This document shows positions 23,738 through 24,441 of a DNA stretch of 24,441 nt, in pieces. This DNA comes from Firm-04 sp946413695 (GTDB taxonomy: Bacteria; Bacillota; Clostridia; Oscillospirales; Ruminococcaceae). Within the stretch, counting starts at the first letter, position 1, and each line of letters begins with the position of its first letter. Location of the stretch: positions 1 to 24,441 of the forward strand of contig CAMKLV010000055.1 in NCBI GenBank assembly GCA_946413695.1, written 5' to 3'. Position numbers and translations under genes: made by a program. Below the pieces are notes generated by a model. The model saw only the letters and a list, made by a program, of their open reading frames with translations, ran no database searches and had not been told where the DNA came from.

Positions 23738-23779
23738 AAGCCGCTGAACGAGTGAAAAAGCTCATTCAGCGGCATTTGC
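23738..23779 (-). terminator. Second terminator-like hairpin, better suited to minus-strand transcripts
   Basis: Near copy of the hairpin at 23555-23593: stem GCCGCTGAACGAG (23740-23752) and CTCATTCAGCGGC (23761-23773), 8-nt loop. The single mismatch becomes a G-U pair in minus-strand RNA, and on that strand TTTATAATT follows the stem. It may end transcription coming from right of the window. Confidence 0.5.
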
Positions 23780-23813
23780 ACAAAAAGCGATATCAAACAT
23801 AAATCTTTGCGCA

Positions 23814-24145
23814 AACTTTTTGAAAAGTTGCACGCAACCGTCTAACATTTACCCATTTTGGCACCCCTTAGTAGAGGGGCACACAAATTTTTTCCGTTTT
23901 CTTCATCGCAAATAATTGTAAATAATTATAAATATGTCCCCGGCTTTGCAAGTAACTATGGGACACCACAACTCCTCACTCATATCTCCGCACTATTTCA
24001 AATCCGCCGCCGCAGGCGGCACAACAATTTCTCATTTCTAATTTCTCATTTCTCATTTTTATCAGCTTCTATCTCCTCACCCTATTATAAATCCGTCCGC
24101 GAAGCGGACACAGCAACTCCTCACTTCTAACTCCTATCTTCTCAC
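23814..24145 (-). repeat. Array of hairpin plus low-complexity modules
   Basis: Seen directly: stems AACTTTT/AAAAGTT (23814-23829), CCCCT/AGGGG (23864-23879), GTCCC/GGGAC (23936-23964), GCCGCC-GCA-GGCGGC (24006-24020) and GTCCGC-GAA-GCGGAC (24095-24109). On the minus strand the last stems are preceded by purine-rich words (GAGGAGT, GAGAAAT and variants) and TTGnnGTG, and followed by GGATTTATAATAG-like sequence. No CDS is supported; frames running through it are low-complexity. Confidence 0.6.
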
Positions 24146-24340
24146 TAGAAATACAGCGGGTGCTGCGAACCGGACAAGAAGACAAAATGACCGGTTTGGC
24201 AAAGGTGTTGGTCGGTACGTGAATTCAACCTTGTACAGGCGATGGGATTCATGCCGGCGGTACAGGATTGCAGGCATGCACTTAGAACCTTGACAAGTGA
24301 ATAGCAGTGTCATTTGCACGGCAAAGCAAGGGGCACTGCA
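24146..24340. other. Unassigned sequence near the right edge
   Basis: About 195 nt with mixed composition. A 61-codon minus-strand frame (24134-24319) exists but starts with GTG, has no Shine-Dalgarno sequence and reads unlike a protein. A TTGACA at 24290-24295 has no matching -10 box. I see no RNA gene that I can name. Confidence 0.3.
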
Positions 24341-24441
24341 TTATTTCTTCTTGTTTGAAAGATTTGACTTGATATTCTTCATCCTTTTCGTCAAATAGAT
24401 TTTTTCACTGGGCGCGGGGCGCGAATGCGAGGGGAAGAACC
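24341..24441 (-). CDS. Possible C-terminal end of a truncated minus-strand gene
   Basis: A minus-strand frame enters from the window edge and ends at TAA (24341-24343). The last residues read PSEKIYLTKRMKNIKSN then a Lys-rich end. Composition could be that of a real basic C-terminus, but only about 32 codons are visible and no family can be named. An overlapping frame in the same strand is also open for 40 codons, which weakens the case. The hairpin at 23738-23779 would fit as its terminator. Confidence 0.2.
   Translation of the reverse strand, partial: FFPSHSRPAPSEKIYLTKRMKNIKSNLSNKKK

Noticed and set aside
24030..24060. Regular spacing of TTTCTCATTTCT-type words as a possible CRISPR array
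   Set aside because: Units are 7-14 nt with no unique spacers of 30-40 nt; this is low-complexity repeat sequence.
23858..24130. 90-codon plus-strand frame
   Set aside because: Runs through hairpins and pyrimidine repeats; product is Ser/Phe low-complexity sequence with no Shine-Dalgarno.

Overview
The window looks like chromosome from a Gram-positive anaerobe of the Ruminococcus group (Firmicutes, Oscillospiraceae). Three things point there. The housekeeping gene order matches the Bacillus/Clostridia block yicC-remA-gmk-rpoZ-priA-def-fmt-rsmB-rlmN-stp-prkC-rsgA. Ribosome binding sites are strong GGAGG types. A GH48 cellulase carries a dockerin, the mark of a cellulosome builder such as R. 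flavefaciens or R. champanellensis. The species assignment is inference.

Layout. 1-204 is non-coding and repeat-rich. From 15351 down to 205, fourteen genes lie on the minus strand in tight, often overlapping order: yicC, remA, gmk, rpoZ, priA, a DUF6440-like small gene, a DUF4846-like membrane-anchored gene, def, an isoprenylcysteine-methyltransferase-like gene, fmt, a zinc metallopeptidase, rsmB, rlmN, stp (PP2C), prkC and rsgA. A promoter with 17-bp spacing precedes yicC and an extended -10 precedes the DUF6440 gene. Together the block covers RNA turnover, nucleotide metabolism, replication restart, N-formylmethionine handling, rRNA modification, ribosome assembly and Ser/Thr phospho-signalling at the cell wall.

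15525-18053 (minus) is the secreted GH48-dockerin cellulase. It has its own hairpin terminator, a fully consensus promoter (TTGACA-17-TATAAT) and a leader of about 245 nt that folds into adjacent stable hairpins. A 717-nt non-coding region separates it from a divergent plus-strand operon (18771-23459): ABC ATPase, ABC-2 permease, GldG-like protein and DUF4340 protein, all overlapping or nearly so. This is a Gld-type exporter cassette whose substrate is unknown.

23460-24441 has no convincing complete gene. It holds about ten hairpins, two near-identical terminator-like stems, and copies of a repeat family that also occurs at the left end of the window, where the rsgA stop codon lies inside it. 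The most noteworthy observations are the structured leader of the GH48 gene and this repeat family, built from short stems closed by three-base GNA/TNC loops.
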